A stretch of 64,000 nt of DNA from 20CM-2-65-7 sp963830455 (GTDB taxonomy: Bacteria > Gemmatimonadota > Gemmatimonadetes > Gemmatimonadales > GWC2-71-9): positions 316,809 through 380,808 of the forward strand of contig CAWHMT010000008.1 in assembly GCA_963830455.1 (NCBI GenBank). Reading direction: 5' to 3'. Made by a program: the position numbers and the translations under genes. Of the stretch, positions 52,634 to 62,946 are shown piece after piece. The notes under the pieces are model-generated. The model saw only the letters and a program-made list of their open reading frames with translations, made no database searches and was not told the origin of the DNA. Every line of letters starts with the position of its first letter. Position 1 is the first letter of the stretch.

Positions 52634-53951
52634 ATGTCGAGGATGCCCGCCCACAAGTACCGACCGTTTGCGCCCATCCAGCTGCCGGACCGCCGCTGGC
52701 CGTCGTGCGCTCTCGAGCGAGCGCCCGCCTGGTGCTCGGTGGACCTGCGCGACGGGAACCAGGCGCTGGTCCATCCGATGGAGCCAGAGCGCAAGCGCCT
52801 CCTGTTCGGCGAGCTCGTGCGCATCGGATTTCGGGAGATCGAGGTCGGCTTTCCCTCGGCCTCACAGCCGGAATTCGATTTCGTTCGGCAGCTCATCGAG
52901 GAGGATCGAATCCCCGAAGGCGTGACGATCCAGGTGCTCGACGCAGGCGCGCGAGCACCTCATCCGGCGCACCTTCGAGGCGCTGCAAGGGGCGCGCAGG
53001 GCGGTGGTCCACCTCTACAACTCGACCTCCGAGCTGCAGCGCCGCGTGGTCTTCGGAAAGGGGCGCCAGGGCATCATGCGAGATCGCCCTGGAGGGGACG
53101 CTCCTCGCCCGCGCGCTCGCCGATGAGGCGGCGCGCGCGGGGACCGAGATCGCCTTCGAGTACTCGCCCGAGAGCTTCACGGGGACCGAGCTCGACTTTG
53201 CCGTCGAGGTCTGCGAGGCCGTGCTCGAGACCTGGGGAGCCACCGCCGAGCGCAAGGTGATCCTCAATCTGCCGGCCACGGTCGAGATGTCGACGCCAAA
53301 CATCTATGCCGACCAGATCGAGTGGTTCGCGCGCCACCTTTCCAGGCGCGAGCGCTGCATCCTTTCCGTGCACCCGCACAATGACCGCGGGACGGCAGTG
53401 GCGGCCGCGGAGCTCGCACTCATGGCCGGCGCCGAGCGCGTCGAGGGGACGCTGTTCGGCAACGGCGAGCGCACCGGCAACGTCGACCTCGTCACGTTGG
53501 CCATGAACCTGTTTTCTCAGGGCATCGACCCGGGACTCGACCTGAGCGACCTCGGCGCCCTCGTCCAGATCGCCGAGAGCGCGAACCAGCTGCCGGTCCA
53601 CCCGCGGCATCCCTACGCGGGCGCGTCTGGTCTACACCGCGTTCTCGGGCTCGCACCAGGACGCCATCCGCAAGGGCTTCGCGGCCCGCCGCCGCTCCGG
53701 CAATCCGCGCTGGGAGGTCCCCTATCTTCCCATCGACCCCGCGGACATCGGCCGCACCTACGACGCGGTGATCCGAGTGAACAGCCAATCCGGGAAAGGG
53801 TGGCGTCGCCTGGATCCTCGAGAAGCACGCCGGCATCGAGCTCGGGCGCGAGCGGTTGCTCGAGCTCTCGCGCGAGGTGCAGCGCGTCAGCGAGGAGACC
53901 GGCGCCGAGCTGATGCCCAGCGAGATCGTCGAGCTGCTTGGTTCGACCTGA
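52634..53951 (+). CDS. leuA: 2-isopropylmalate synthase (LeuA2-type), at least four frame breaks
   Basis: Fragments in three frames join to about 435 residues. Start MPAHKYRPFAPIQLPDR, then APAWCSVDLRDGNQAL (metal-binding Asp), FREIEVGFPSASQPEFDFV, VVHLYNSTSELQRRVVF, IAFEYSPESFTGTELDFAVE, LNLPATVEMSTPN, LSVHPHNDRGTAVAAAEL, EGTLFGNGERTGNVDLVT, FSGSHQDAIRKGF and a C-terminal ELMPSEIVELLG. Breaks lie near 52,950, 53,085, 53,625 and 53,795. It condenses acetyl-CoA with 2-oxoisovalerate for leucine synthesis. Confidence 0.85.
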
Positions 53952-54072
53952 TTCATCTTCGACTTGCAGCCCGTCGCCTAGCCTGGACTTCCACGGGGTT
54001 CGACCCCGCCGCACTCAACCTTGCAAATCTGGAGCTGGACTCCACAATTGCAAGGATGGCGATCCGACCTGT

Positions 54073-54250
54073 GATTCGGAGTAGGAGCCAGGTCGCCGGC
54101 CCGCCGGGGGTTGAAACCCCCGGCTAGTCATACCAAGCCCCTGGCGGGGCTTCCCTCGCTGCGCTCGAGGCCTCTCGCGAGGTGACTCTGCCGGGCGTGC
54201 TGGAATCGACGAGCGTAGGCTCGGCTCTCGGCCCGGGCCTACTCCGAATC
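54073..54250. repeat. Inverted repeat around a hairpin in a 430-bp gene-free stretch
   Basis: GATTCGGAGTAGG (54073-54085) recurs inverted as CCTACTCCGAATC (54238-54250), 13 of 13. The stretch 53,952-54,383 has no intact gene; apart from this repeat, the hairpin at 54101 and an ATPase remnant at 54259 I see nothing. Confidence 0.6.
54101..54126. terminator. GC-rich hairpin downstream of leuA
   Basis: GCCGGGGGTT (54103-54112) pairs perfectly with AACCCCCGGC (54115-54124) across a two-base turn, a 10-bp stem. No T tract follows. Placed between leuA and the convergent gene at 54384. Confidence 0.5.
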
Positions 54251-54258
54251 CCAGATTC

Positions 54259-54336
54259 CGATGGCGCCTGCACGTCAAGCTTCGAGAGCTCATCGACCAC
54301 TTCCCGGCAGTGGCACTGCTCGGGCCGCGCCAAGTT
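54259..54336 (+). pseudogene. Remnant of an AAA_14/DUF4143-type ATPase
   Basis: One frame reads RWRLHVKLRELIDHFPAVAL followed by LGPRQV, the conserved opening and Walker A region of DUF4143 ATPases, where GKTT should follow. It stops being recognisable after RQV. Only about 26 codons survive, directly right of the inverted repeat. Confidence 0.55.
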
Positions 54337-54383
54337 TCTCGGCAATGTTGCCGGAACAGAAGAGTGCGACGCGCCGCATCCCG

Positions 54384-55328
54384 CTACTTCGTCCGCGACG
54401 GGTCCGGCAGTCGCCCCAGCGCAACCAGGCACTGGAGGGCCGCGTACGTCGAAGGGGGCGTGGTGCCGTAGCCGACCTGTGGCCCGAATCCGCCGTTCTC
54501 GGGGATGAACCGTGCGGCCAGGAAGGCCTCGATCGCCGGGCGGCGAATCTCGCCAAGGGCGTTGAGCACGCGCAGGGACTCCAGCGCGTATGCGAGCTCC
54601 TCGGTCTCGGGATAGGGCGGAGGATTGGCCTGCACCAGGCCGGAATAGGGCGTGCTCTTGAGGTAGGCGATGGCGCCGGTCTTGACCGCCGGGCTGGCGC
54701 CGCCGACGCGCGCGAGCGCCGAGAGCCCGAAAAAAGTGGCGCGCGGAAGCGCGGCCCGCGCGGGGAGCACCATGGAAAAGCCGCCGCCCGGGACGACGAA
54801 GCGCTCGATGAAGGCGCGGGTCTTCGCTCGGTCGACCGGCTGCCCGCGCCCCAGCAGCGCCAGGCTCTCCAGGGCGAAGTGCGTCGCCGCGAGCGAACTC
54901 GCCTTCTCCTCGGCATCCATTCGAAAACCGCCGTCTGGCGCCGCTTGCCCGCGCACGAAAGCCTCGGCCTTCTTCGCGTCGATGGCGCCCAGCTTGTCCA
55001 GGAGCACCAGGGCCTGGAGCGCGTGATAGGTCCAAAGCAGGCTCGGGTTGCGGTCCCACTTGGGATCCGAGACAAAACCTCCGCTCGTGCCCTGGCAGTG
55101 CTTGAGGAATTCGACCGTTTTGGCCGCGGCGCGCGGCGGAATTGGGCGCTTGAGCGCGCGGTAGCCGTAGGCCGTGTACGCGGCGAACGTCGCTCCGTCC
55201 GGAAAACTGCTGCGCGAGGTCCACTCGTCGAGATAGGCGGCGGTCTTCTCGATATCCACCTTCTCGAGTTCCATCGGGGTCTCGGCGGGGCCGGCGGTCA
55301 AGAGCAGAGCGAGGGCAAGCGTCAGCAC
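54384..55328 (-). CDS. Exported prenyltransferase/squalene-oxidase repeat protein
   Basis: 314 residues with a short signal peptide (LALALLLTAGPAE). Repeats of the alpha-alpha-barrel type: CQGTSGGFVSDPKWDRNPSL, VRGQAAPDGGFRMDAEEKAS, VVPGGGFSMVLPARA, FIPENGGFGPQVGYG. The G-G-F repeats match prenyltransferase beta-subunit/terpene-cyclase folds, but no catalytic DxDD or zinc site is seen. Probably a periplasmic structural relative. One of few intact genes here. Confidence 0.75.
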   Translation of the reverse strand: MLTLALALLLTAGPAETPMELEKVDIEKTAAYLDEWTSRSSFPDGATFAAYTAYGYRALKRPIPPRAAAKTVEFLKHCQGTSGGFVSDPKWDRNPSLLWTYHALQALVLLDKLGAIDAKKAEAFVRGQAAPDGGFRMDAEEKASSLAATHFALESLALLGRGQPVDRAKTRAFIERFVVPGGGFSMVLPARAALPRATFFGLSALARVGGASPAVKTGAIAYLKSTPYSGLVQANPPPYPETEELAYALESLRVLNALGEIRRPAIEAFLAARFIPENGGFGPQVGYGTTPPSTYAALQCLVALGRLPDPSRTK

Positions 55329-55438
55329 GGATTCATCCTCGATTCATTGGGGGGGGCACATTCGGGACCTATCGACGACAGCAGGTCGGAGGCCCGCCCA
55401 GGGACCTCCGACCCAGTTCTAGACTTGCGGCCTATCGC

Positions 55439-56878
55439 CTAGTCGCCGCCGCCCTCACCCTCGCCGCTGTGCGGCGGCATCTTCCAGGTCGAGGACTTGC
55501 CGGTGTGGCACACGCTGCACTTGCCGATCGCCCGCGGGTCATTCTGCAGCGCGATGTTCTGCGCATTGTCCTTGGCGAGGTTCGACGGAGAGAGCGCGTG
55601 CGGAGAGCCGTGGCAGGTGGAGCAGAGCACCTTGTGCCCGGCGTGCGCCTTGCTGTTCAGGTACTTGCCGAAGAGGCCGCTGCCGATGTCGCTCACCCCT
55701 TCCTGGTAGCTCGTGCCGTGGCAGGTCGCGCACTTGGGCAGGGTGTCCTCGCTCCAGGGCTTCTTGAGCTGGCCCTGCGAAACGCGCTGGTTCAGGTCGC
55801 CGTGGCAGTCGGTGCACCAGACGTTGTGGCCGCCCGTGGTCTTCTTGGTGTGCGTATCGCGGTAGCAATTCACGCCGTTGCCGGGGTGGCAGTCGTAGCA
55901 ATTGCGCGCGATGTTCGCGTCGTACGCCTTCACGGCCGAGCTCTGCACGTGCCAGCGGTGAAGGACATCCGAGAACGTGTACTGAGAAGTCGGCAGACCC
56001 GTGTAGCCGGGCGCTTTGCTGTCGCCCATGGCCGGGTCGAGGTGGCATTGCGAGCAGCGCACGGGGCCAGGGATTCCGTCGCCATCTGGGTCGAGCGTGC
56101 TGATGTCGATGCCGCTGCTTCGCTTGTGGAGGGCGCCCATCGCCTGGAAGGAGCCGTCGGCCGTGGCCGGATAGCCCATGGACGTCGCGACCTTGATGTG
56201 GCAGTTGCAGCAGCCGCCGAAGGCCACCGGCACCGTCGCCGTGGTCTGTGCGAGCACTTTGTTGCTCGACTTGTCCACCACCTGGAAGGTCCCCGTCAGA
56301 TACGGGTTGCGCGCCGGGCCGCCCAGGGGGTCCGTCATGATGTTGTTGGCCGAGTTCTTGTCCACCACCGGGTAGACCGGCACGCCCTTCACTTCCCAAA
56401 AACCCTGCTTCGAGTTGGGCGTCATCTCGCCGGCGAGCAGAGCGCCCGTCAGGCCCTGAACCTTTCCGTCCGAGCGCACGGGGTTGAATCCGGGGAACAG
56501 CTTCGGGAGCATTGGCCAGCCAGTTCTTGTAATACGGGTCCGCCTTCACCGAGGAATCGGTGTTCTCGGCCACGCTGTACTTGACCGTGATGGATTTGTT
56601 GGAAGCCACCACGCTCGGTTCTTCGCCCTTCTTGAACACCTGGGCCCGGAACGTGTTGAACGGCGGAAGCAACATGAATTTATCGAACGATGGACAGGCG
56701 CAATGCATGCCCAGGTCGTTGTTGGCGAGGATCACGTAGGTGAGCTTGACGAGCTCGACTTCGCAGCCGCCTCGTCGGATTCGTCGGCCTGCTGTCCCGA
56801 CTCGGTGCCGCCGCAGCCCCACGCGCCGGGAGCCAGCAGCCCGAGCGCGGCGAGAAACGAATAGCGGATGTTGCGCAT
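55439..56878 (-). CDS. Heptaheme c-type cytochrome lipoprotein, two frame breaks
   Basis: Three frame pieces. Piece one (from 56878) has a lipoprotein signal (LGLLAPGAWGC). Piece two (about 56,755-56,510) reads VKLTYVILANNDLGMHCACP and FNTFRAQVFKKGEEPSVV. Piece three runs to the stop at 55439. The heme sites are seven C-x-x-C-H motifs: CCNCH, CSQCH, CYDCH, CTDCH, CATCH, CSTCH and CSVCH. Extra His residues could be distal ligands. Periplasmic or outer-surface electron transfer is likely. Divergent from the sigma-54 activator at 57172. Confidence 0.85.
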
Positions 56879-57171
56879 TTTGTATTCTCCGGTATTCCAA
56901 GCGCCTACTTCTTTGGACTTCTCAACCCGGGCATCTCCGGGCGATTGCGCCGAGAGCAAAGGTCAGACCACCAGGCCGCGCGAGCCAGCCAAGGCAACCC
57001 GAGGCCGGCGCAACCGGCCTTCTTCACAGGGCAGGGCCACAGTGCAGGGCACAGACAGACCAATGCGCTCCGGGTGCTCGGGATGGCCAGAGTGTCGTTA
57101 ACGTCAACGGGCCGTTGCGTTCATGTTAAAGTGTGGTCACTTGCGGCCAAAGACGAGATGCCGAGGTCCTG

Positions 57172-58542
57172 ATGGCGATGATTGCCCTCCAACTCGCCGA
57201 TCCGCTCCGCGCGTTCCTGGGGTTCGGCACGCCCGAAGCGCGGGAGGTGCTCGAGCGGCTGGGCGACGCGCTTCCCAACGGCCTGCTCATCACCGACCGC
57301 ACGGGGCGCATCATCTACTGGAACCCGGGCGCGGAGGGGATCACCGGGTATTCGCGCGGCGAGGTCGTCGGACAGACGTGCGGGATGATCGCCTGCGGCG
57401 CCGCCGAGGCGGACTGTCCCTGCGACCGGGGCCCCGAAGCCTGCCGCGACTGCGAAGGGGCCAGGAGCGTGCACCGCTGCCGGATTCGGGTGCGCGACGG
57501 CCGCGAGGTGCTGATCGTCAAGCACATGGCCCCGCTCCTGTCGCCCCGGGGCGAGCTGGTGGGCGCCATCAAGAACTTCACGGAGGTGACCGATTCCGGG
57601 GGCCCGGTCCCGCCGGGGCCGCGGAGCCTGGTGGGCGATCACGCGTCGATGCGCGAGCTCGATCGGATGATCGACCTGGTCGCCACCTCGGACGCCACGG
57701 TCATGATCCTGGGCGAGAGCGGGACCGGCAAGGAGATGGTCGCCGAGGCGATTCACCGCGCGAGCCGCCGCGCCCAGGGCCCCTTCGTCCGCGTGAGCTG
57801 CTCGGTGCTCAACGAGAATCTGCTCGAGAGCGAGCTCTTCGGCCACGTCCGAGGCGCCTTCACCGGGGCTCTGCGCGACCGGCGCGGGCGTTTCCAGGAG
57901 GCCGACGGCGGCACGCTGCTGCTCGACGAGATCGGCGACATCTCTCCCGCCGTACAGCTCAAGCTCCTGCGCGTGGTGCAACAGCGCGAGATCGAGCGAG
58001 TCGGCGATTCGACTCCGGTCAAGGTCGACGTTCGACTCCTGTGCGCGACCCACCGGGATCTCAAGCGGCTCGTCGCCGAGGGCAAGTTCCGGGCGGACCT
58101 CTTTTTCCGCCTCAACGTCTTTCCGCTCCGCGTTCCGCCTCTGCGCGAGCGCGCGAGCGACATCCCGCTCCTGTGCGCCTCGTTCCTCTCGCGCGCGGGG
58201 GCGAGACAGGATCGGCGCGTGGAGCCTGAGGCGCTGGAGAGGCTGTGCGCCTATCCCTGGCCGGGCAACGTGCGCGAGCTGCAGAATGCGCTCGAGTACG
58301 CCGCACTTCGGGCCGGCGGCGACCCCATCCGAGCCGATCATCTCCCCTTCGAGATGTCCGAGCTCGTGTCGACCGCGCCCGGCATCAACGCCGCCGGACG
58401 CCGCGCCCAGGTCGCCGAAGCCCTCGAGCAGGCGGGATGGAATCGCGTCGAGGCCGCTCGCTCGCTGGGCATCAGCCGCGTCACTCTCTGGAAGCAGATG
58501 AAGCGCCTGGGGCTTCTCGGGCCCCGCCCGAACCGCTCCTGA
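57172..58542 (+). CDS. PAS / sigma-54 activator with Cys-rich PAS insert
   Basis: 456 residues from the ATG at 57172. The PAS domain (about 25-145; LLITDRTGRIIYWNPGAEGI) contains an unusual Cys run: CGMIACGAAEADCPC, EACRDCEG and HRC, eight Cys in about 45 residues. The AAA+ part has Walker A GESGTGKE, GAFTGA, GGTLLLDEIGDIS and NVRELQNALEYA; a Fis-type helix-turn-helix ends it (AARSLGISRVTLWKQMKRLG). No receiver domain. The Cys cluster suggests a redox or metal-cluster sensor. The palindrome CAACGG-G-CCGTTG at 57105-57117 lies in the divergent region. Intact frame. Confidence 0.92.
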   Translation: MAMIALQLADPLRAFLGFGTPEAREVLERLGDALPNGLLITDRTGRIIYWNPGAEGITGYSRGEVVGQTCGMIACGAAEADCPCDRGPEACRDCEGARSVHRCRIRVRDGREVLIVKHMAPLLSPRGELVGAIKNFTEVTDSGGPVPPGPRSLVGDHASMRELDRMIDLVATSDATVMILGESGTGKEMVAEAIHRASRRAQGPFVRVSCSVLNENLLESELFGHVRGAFTGALRDRRGRFQEADGGTLLLDEIGDISPAVQLKLLRVVQQREIERVGDSTPVKVDVRLLCATHRDLKRLVAEGKFRADLFFRLNVFPLRVPPLRERASDIPLLCASFLSRAGARQDRRVEPEALERLCAYPWPGNVRELQNALEYAALRAGGDPIRADHLPFEMSELVSTAPGINAAGRRAQVAEALEQAGWNRVEAARSLGISRVTLWKQMKRLGLLGPRPNRS

Positions 58543-58816
58543 GACATTCCCTGCGCGGGCGCGGTTGAGCCGCGATGAGCCCGAGGCGCCCCAAGCGCTT
58601 GGTCCCTTCTCGGCGAGAACTCGACCAGCCCGACGCGCTTTTTGTTCCGCGGCGAGACGGGCGGTTCCGCTTCGGAGCAGCTCGCCGTTCCAGCGCGGGA
58701 CACAAAGGCGGTGCTCGAGGGCCGTCGCTCCTCAAGCACCTTGGCCGGCACGGCTGGTGCAATTCGCTGGCGCCGCACGCCGATGACGGCGAGCGACGGC
58801 AAGAAGGAGGGGGACG

Positions 58817-59071
58817 GTGAACGGAAATGGAAGTGAGGTCGCGCCGGCGGAGAGCAGCCCTCAGAAGGCGGCATCGACGAGCCCGGCGCGGCGGCAGTAT
58901 GCGGTCTTCACCATCGTCGAGCAGGACGAAAAGGCGCTCTGGCGACGGGTGGGAAGCGGGTTCGTCAATCGGGACGGCTCGTACAACCTCTACCTCGACG
59001 CGCTGCCGGTGAACGGCAAGCTGCACATGCGCGAGGTGGAAAACGTGCCGCCCAGCCATGGGCGGTCTTGA
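58817..59071 (+). CDS. Small hypothetical protein, no known domain
   Basis: 84 residues from a GTG with GGAGGGGGA just upstream. The core WRRVGSGFVNRDGSYNLYLD followed by ALPVNGKLHMREV looks like a compact beta fold. I recall short proteins of this look in myxobacterial genomes but assign no family. It ends 15 bp before the HhH gene and probably shares its transcript. Confidence 0.6.
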   Translation: MNGNGSEVAPAESSPQKAASTSPARRQYAVFTIVEQDEKALWRRVGSGFVNRDGSYNLYLDALPVNGKLHMREVENVPPSHGRS

Positions 59072-59086
59072 GAGGGAGGGGAAGTC

Positions 59087-59487
59087 ATGCTGAAGAAAAT
59101 CGGGACGATGTTGGCAGTGGCCGCCGTGCTCGCGACCTCCGGCGCCGCATTCGCACAGGCGCACAAGCTCACCGGAGGGCGGCATCCGGCCCGCGCAGTG
59201 ACCGGGGTCGTCAACATCAACGCCGCGACAGCGGCCCAGCTCGACATGCTGCCGGGGGTCGGCCGCCACACGGCCGGGTTGATCCCTGGCCTATCGCGAG
59301 AAACAGCCCTTTCGCTCGGCGGATGAGATCGTCAAGGTGAAGGGGGTCGGGCAGCGCACGTTCAGCCGCATCAAGCCGTATCTGACGGTGTCAGGGGCCC
59401 ACGACGCTGGCGTTTGCGGCGCCCACCAAGTCCGGAGAGGACTCGAGGGCAGGCGCGAAGGAAGGGCTCGCCAGGCCAATCAACTGA
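59087..59487 (+). CDS. Exported helix-hairpin-helix (ComEA-like) protein, frame broken
   Basis: A signal peptide (LAVAAVLATSGAAFAQ) is followed by VNINAATAAQLDMLPGVG, the ComEA opening. After a break near 59,290, PFRSADEIVKVKGVGQRTFS and IKPYLTVSG complete the helix-hairpin-helix pair. After a second break near 59,403, a short tail TTLAFAAPTKSG runs to TGA at 59,487. ComEA binds DNA for uptake; a free periplasmic HhH protein like this might do so or serve in another DNA contact. Confidence 0.75.
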
Positions 59488-59600
59488 CGAGGGGGGTGGG
59501 CGTTGGGCGGCGCTGCGTGTTGGGCGGCGCCGCCCTTCCCCAGCCGGCAGGAGCGCTTCTCGAAGTTTCTTCCGCAGCAGCTTCGCCGAGCGCCCTGGCC

Positions 59601-60897
59601 CTACCAAGAGAATCCCTTGAACGCGAGCGCTCCCCAGGTATTCACCGCCACCGCGGCGACCGCCAGCGCCGAGAACGCCTTGCCGCGGGCGCTCCAACCG
59701 CCGGTGGCAAGGAGCACGAACGAGGTACGGCGTGTAGTCGAGGCTGAAGCGGAAGCCGAACTGCATGTAGCCGTCGTTCTGGTAGAAGAACCCGGGCAGC
59801 GCCGTGCAGGCCACGGTCAGCCACAGCGCGCGGTGCAGGCGCGGCTTCTCGCGCGGCCAGCAGGAGCAGGAGCAGCAGCGGCGTGGTCACCAAGAGGCTC
59901 ATGCCATGCGGGTCGTAGCCGACCGTGAGGGGGTGCAGGCTCGAGCGTGGGGAGCTTGGTGAAGGCCGCGTGCGAGGTTGCGCTCGAGGTACTGATAGTT
60001 GAAGCAGGCCCCACTTGACGATGTCGGCGTTGACGCGGTTGTTCCAGAGCAGCCGGTGGCCGAACTCGGCGGCGCTGCCGAAGCGCGCCCAGTTGAAGCG
60101 CGGCGTGGGCCAGCGCGAGCGGCGCGGCGCCGGCGGCGAAGAGCACGAGCTTGCGCGAGCTTCGGCGTGAGGCTCTGGCGAGCGCCTCCTCGCGCGAGGC
60201 TGCCGCGCGGCCAGAGCACCTCGGCGAGGAAGAAGACGCCGGCGAAGAGCAGCGGCGTGCGGGTCAGCACGGCCATCGACCAGACGAGCCCGGCGCAGCA
60301 GCGGCTGGCGCGCCGGTGACGCGCGAGCAGAGGTAGAGGCAGGTGAACGCGACGCCCATCACCTCCGCGGTGAACCAGACCTCGCCGCGGATCGCGCAGC
60401 AGAAGAAGAGCGTGCCGAAGCCCGAGCAGCGCGGTGAAGCGCCAGGTTCTCGACCTCGGTCGCGCGGGCGACTCCTGCCGCGCGAGAGCCGGCGCAGCAC
60501 GAGGAAGAAGAGCGCGAGCGCCGAGCGCCGCCACGAAGACGCGTGAACGAGGTGTCGTTGAACTGGTAGCCCCACAGCGCGACGAACGGCAGCATCACCA
60601 CCGCCGGCATGGCGGGGAAGCTCACGTAGAAGCGGTCGCCGATCTTGACCCAGTCCTCCTGGTTCGGCGGATCGACCGGCAGGTCGAGGCGGCCCTCGAG
60701 GAACGCGGCGGCCTGGTAGACGAAGTGCGGCGCCTTGCTCTGGCGCAGGAAGCGCGGGCCCGAGAAGGCCGCGAGGATGGCGAAGGCGGCGACGAGCACG
60801 ACGACCGGCGCGCGGTACGCAAGGCGAAGGCGCGCGCGCGCGTCAGGACGGGCGCGGCGCGGGCGCTCGCCGGGGCGGCGGTCACGTTCTCGCTCAC
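59601..60897 (-). CDS. Multi-spanning membrane protein, many frame breaks
   Basis: Frames change at least five times between 60,897 and 59,601. Recognisable segments: VVLVAAFAILAAFSGPRFLR, PHFVYQAAAFLEGRLDLPVD, FYVSFPAMPAVVMLPFVALWG, IRGEVWFTAEVMGVAFTCLY, GLVWSMAVLTRTPLLFAGVF and, at the end, DGYMQFGFRFSLDYTPYLV plus ALAVAAVAVNTWGALAFKG. This looks like a GT-C/PMT-type glycosyltransferase or related membrane protein, without a visible catalytic acidic loop. Start is a GTG next to the cinA end. Family uncertain. Confidence 0.6.
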
Positions 60898-62155
60898 CTC
60901 CCCCGCTGCGAGGCGGCGCGCTGCACGGTCGAGCACCGGTAGGCGCGCGAAGTGCCGCACGCGCTCGCGGTCGAACCCGTACTGCTGGCGCGCCTCCGTC
61001 CAGCCGCGCCCGTCGGTCACGCACAGGTAGACGGTCCCCACGGGATTGGCTGCGTCCCGCCGCCCGGCCCCGCCCAACCGGTGATCGCCGCGCCGAGCGT
61101 GGCGCCGGCCTTCGCGCGCGCGGCCTCCGCGAGCGCGCGGGTGACCGTCGGCGGAGACCGCGCCCTCGCGCTGGACGAGCGCCGGGTCGACGCCCAGAGA
61201 GCTGCGTCTTCGCGCGCTCCTGGTAGACGACCGCGCCGAGACGAGCAGGCCTCGCTCGCGCCGGGCACGGAGGCGAGCAGGGACGCGCACAAGCCCTCCG
61301 GTGCACGACTCGGCGAGCGCCAGCGTCGCGCCCACGCGCGCGCCGGACGCGAGCACCACCGCGGGGAACTCGTCGGCGTCGGCGCCGAAGAAGGTATCGC
61401 CCCAGAGCGCCGCGCGCTTCCGCTTCGGCGGCCGCCAGCCGCGCCTGCGCCTCCTCCGTCGCTCGTCCCCTCGGCCGAGCAGCTTGAGGTGGTTCTCGGG
61501 CGCGTGGGTGCGAAAGCCGACCGCGACGTGCGGGTGGCGCTCGGGCAGATCGGCGACCTGCGCGTCGAGGTGGCTCTCGGGCAGCCGACGGTCTTGAGCA
61601 CGCGCGACGGCGCGGAGGACGCGGTCGGTCTCGCCCGGCGAGCGCCGCTTCGAGCCTGGGGCAGCACCTCGCTCGTCGCACAGGGCCCTGAACTCGCGCG
61701 GCACGCCGGGGAGCAGGTGGAAACTCGGCCCGGCCGATGCGGACGACCACATCGGCGCGGTGCCGACGGGGTTCGGCACCGCGCGCGCGCCTTTGGGCAC
61801 GCGCGCCTGGCGGGCGTTGTTCGGGGTGAACGCGACGCCGCGCTTGGCGAAGCGCTCCTTGAGGGCGCTCGAGCATGGCCGCGTCCACCTCGAGCGGCAC
61901 GCCGGCCGCCTGCGCCGCGGCGTCGGCGGTCAGGTCGTCGGCGGTGGGGCCGAGCCCGCCGGAGACGACCACGAAGTCCGCCCGCTCGCCGATCACCGCA
62001 TCGCCGCGACCAGCCCCGCCGGTCGTCGGGGAGCGTGAGCTTGCGCGCCACCAGCACGCCGAGGGCGTGGGCCCGCTCGCAGAAGTAGGGGCGTTGGTGT
62101 CGACGACCGTGCCGTCGAGAAGCTCGTTGCCGGTGCAGAGGACTTCGATGCGCAT
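60894..62155 (-). CDS. cinA: CinA-type nicotinamide-nucleotide amidohydrolase, several frame breaks
   Basis: Start MRIEVLCTGNELLDGTVVDT (MoCF-like domain opening), then, after breaks, RADFVVVSGGLGPTADDLTA, GPSFHLLPGVPREFRALCDE and the C-terminal amidohydrolase part with ALAESCTGGL and GAAITGWAGPGGG. Together about 415 residues, the size of CinA, which deamidates NMN and has an ADP-ribose pyrophosphatase-like part. The exact stop is uncertain because of the breaks. A short frame from 62261 (MSDDRYAVLDLE) precedes it and may be a separate small gene or an N-terminal extension. Confidence 0.8.
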
Positions 62156-62387
62156 TTTGGGGCCGGGCTGGAGATCGATGTCCAGCCGCAGCACTTGCCG
62201 CGCCAGAGCCAGGGTTGCAGCGCGTCTCGAGATCGAGCACCGCATACCGATCGTCCGACATGCGGCGATGGTAGCAGCGCAAGCCGACATCTGCTGGGGA
62301 CGATCGCTCGCGCAGGATTCGCGCGGGAAGCGAATCCACGGGTGGGTCATCTCGTGAGCTGCGAGCAGCGGGCGCCGGCACGCTCGG

Positions 62388-62726
62388 TCAGATCGCTTCT
62401 TGCCCGCTCGCCGGTCCGGATGCGGACGACCTCGTCGACAGGGATGGACGAAGATCTTTCCGTCGCCGATCTTGCCGGTGCTGAGCTGCGCGCTCGATGG
62501 CTTCGACGACCTTCGTGGACCAGTCTCGTCGACGACGACCTCGATCTTGACCTTGGGCAGGAAGTCGACGACGTACTCGGCGCCCCGGTAGAGCTCGGTG
62601 TGGCCCTTCTGCCGGCCGAACCCCTTGACCTCCACCGCAGTCAGGCCCTGTTACGCCGACCTCGGACAGCGCCTCCTTCACGTCGTCCAGCTTGAACGGT
62701 TTGATGATTGCCTCGATCTTCTTCAT
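62388..62726 (-). CDS. glnB: PII nitrogen-regulatory protein, frame broken
   Basis: Start MKKIEAIIKPFKLDDVKEAL; after a break near 62,640, VKGFGRQKGHTELYRGAEYV with the uridylylation Tyr of the T-loop, then VDFLPKVKIEVVV; after further breaks, EAIERAAQH and GKIGDGKIFVHP with the C-terminal REAI-like end. That is the full 112-residue GlnB/GlnK. It senses 2-oxoglutarate and ATP/ADP. No amtB or glnA neighbour is visible. Confidence 0.88.
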   Translation of the reverse strand: MKKIEAIIKPFKLDDVKEALSEVGVTGPDCGGGQGVRPAEGPHRALPGRRVRRRLPAQGQDRGRRRRDWSTKVVEAIERAAQHRQDRRRKDLRPSLSTRSSASGPASGQEAI

Positions 62727-62946
62727 GCTTCGCTCCACGTCGAGAGGTGGCTTCGGACAAGCATAACAAGGGGCGCAGGGCGCTGGTACGATAGGCTGGC
62801 AGGTGGCTCGAGGTCCGGCAACTCGCTCGGGCCTTCGCTCCGCGCAGCAGAAGGCAGCTCCGGACGAGAGGCGGCTCCCAAGTGCGCAGAGGAGATGGAC
62901 GCGGCGCCTGAGCGGAGTGCCGCCGAAGGGTAGAATCCAACTCCTC

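Noticed and set aside
57130..57160. Possible -24/-12 sigma-54 promoter (TGTGGTCACTTGC)
   Set aside because: The GG-to-GC spacing is about 6 bases, not the required 10.
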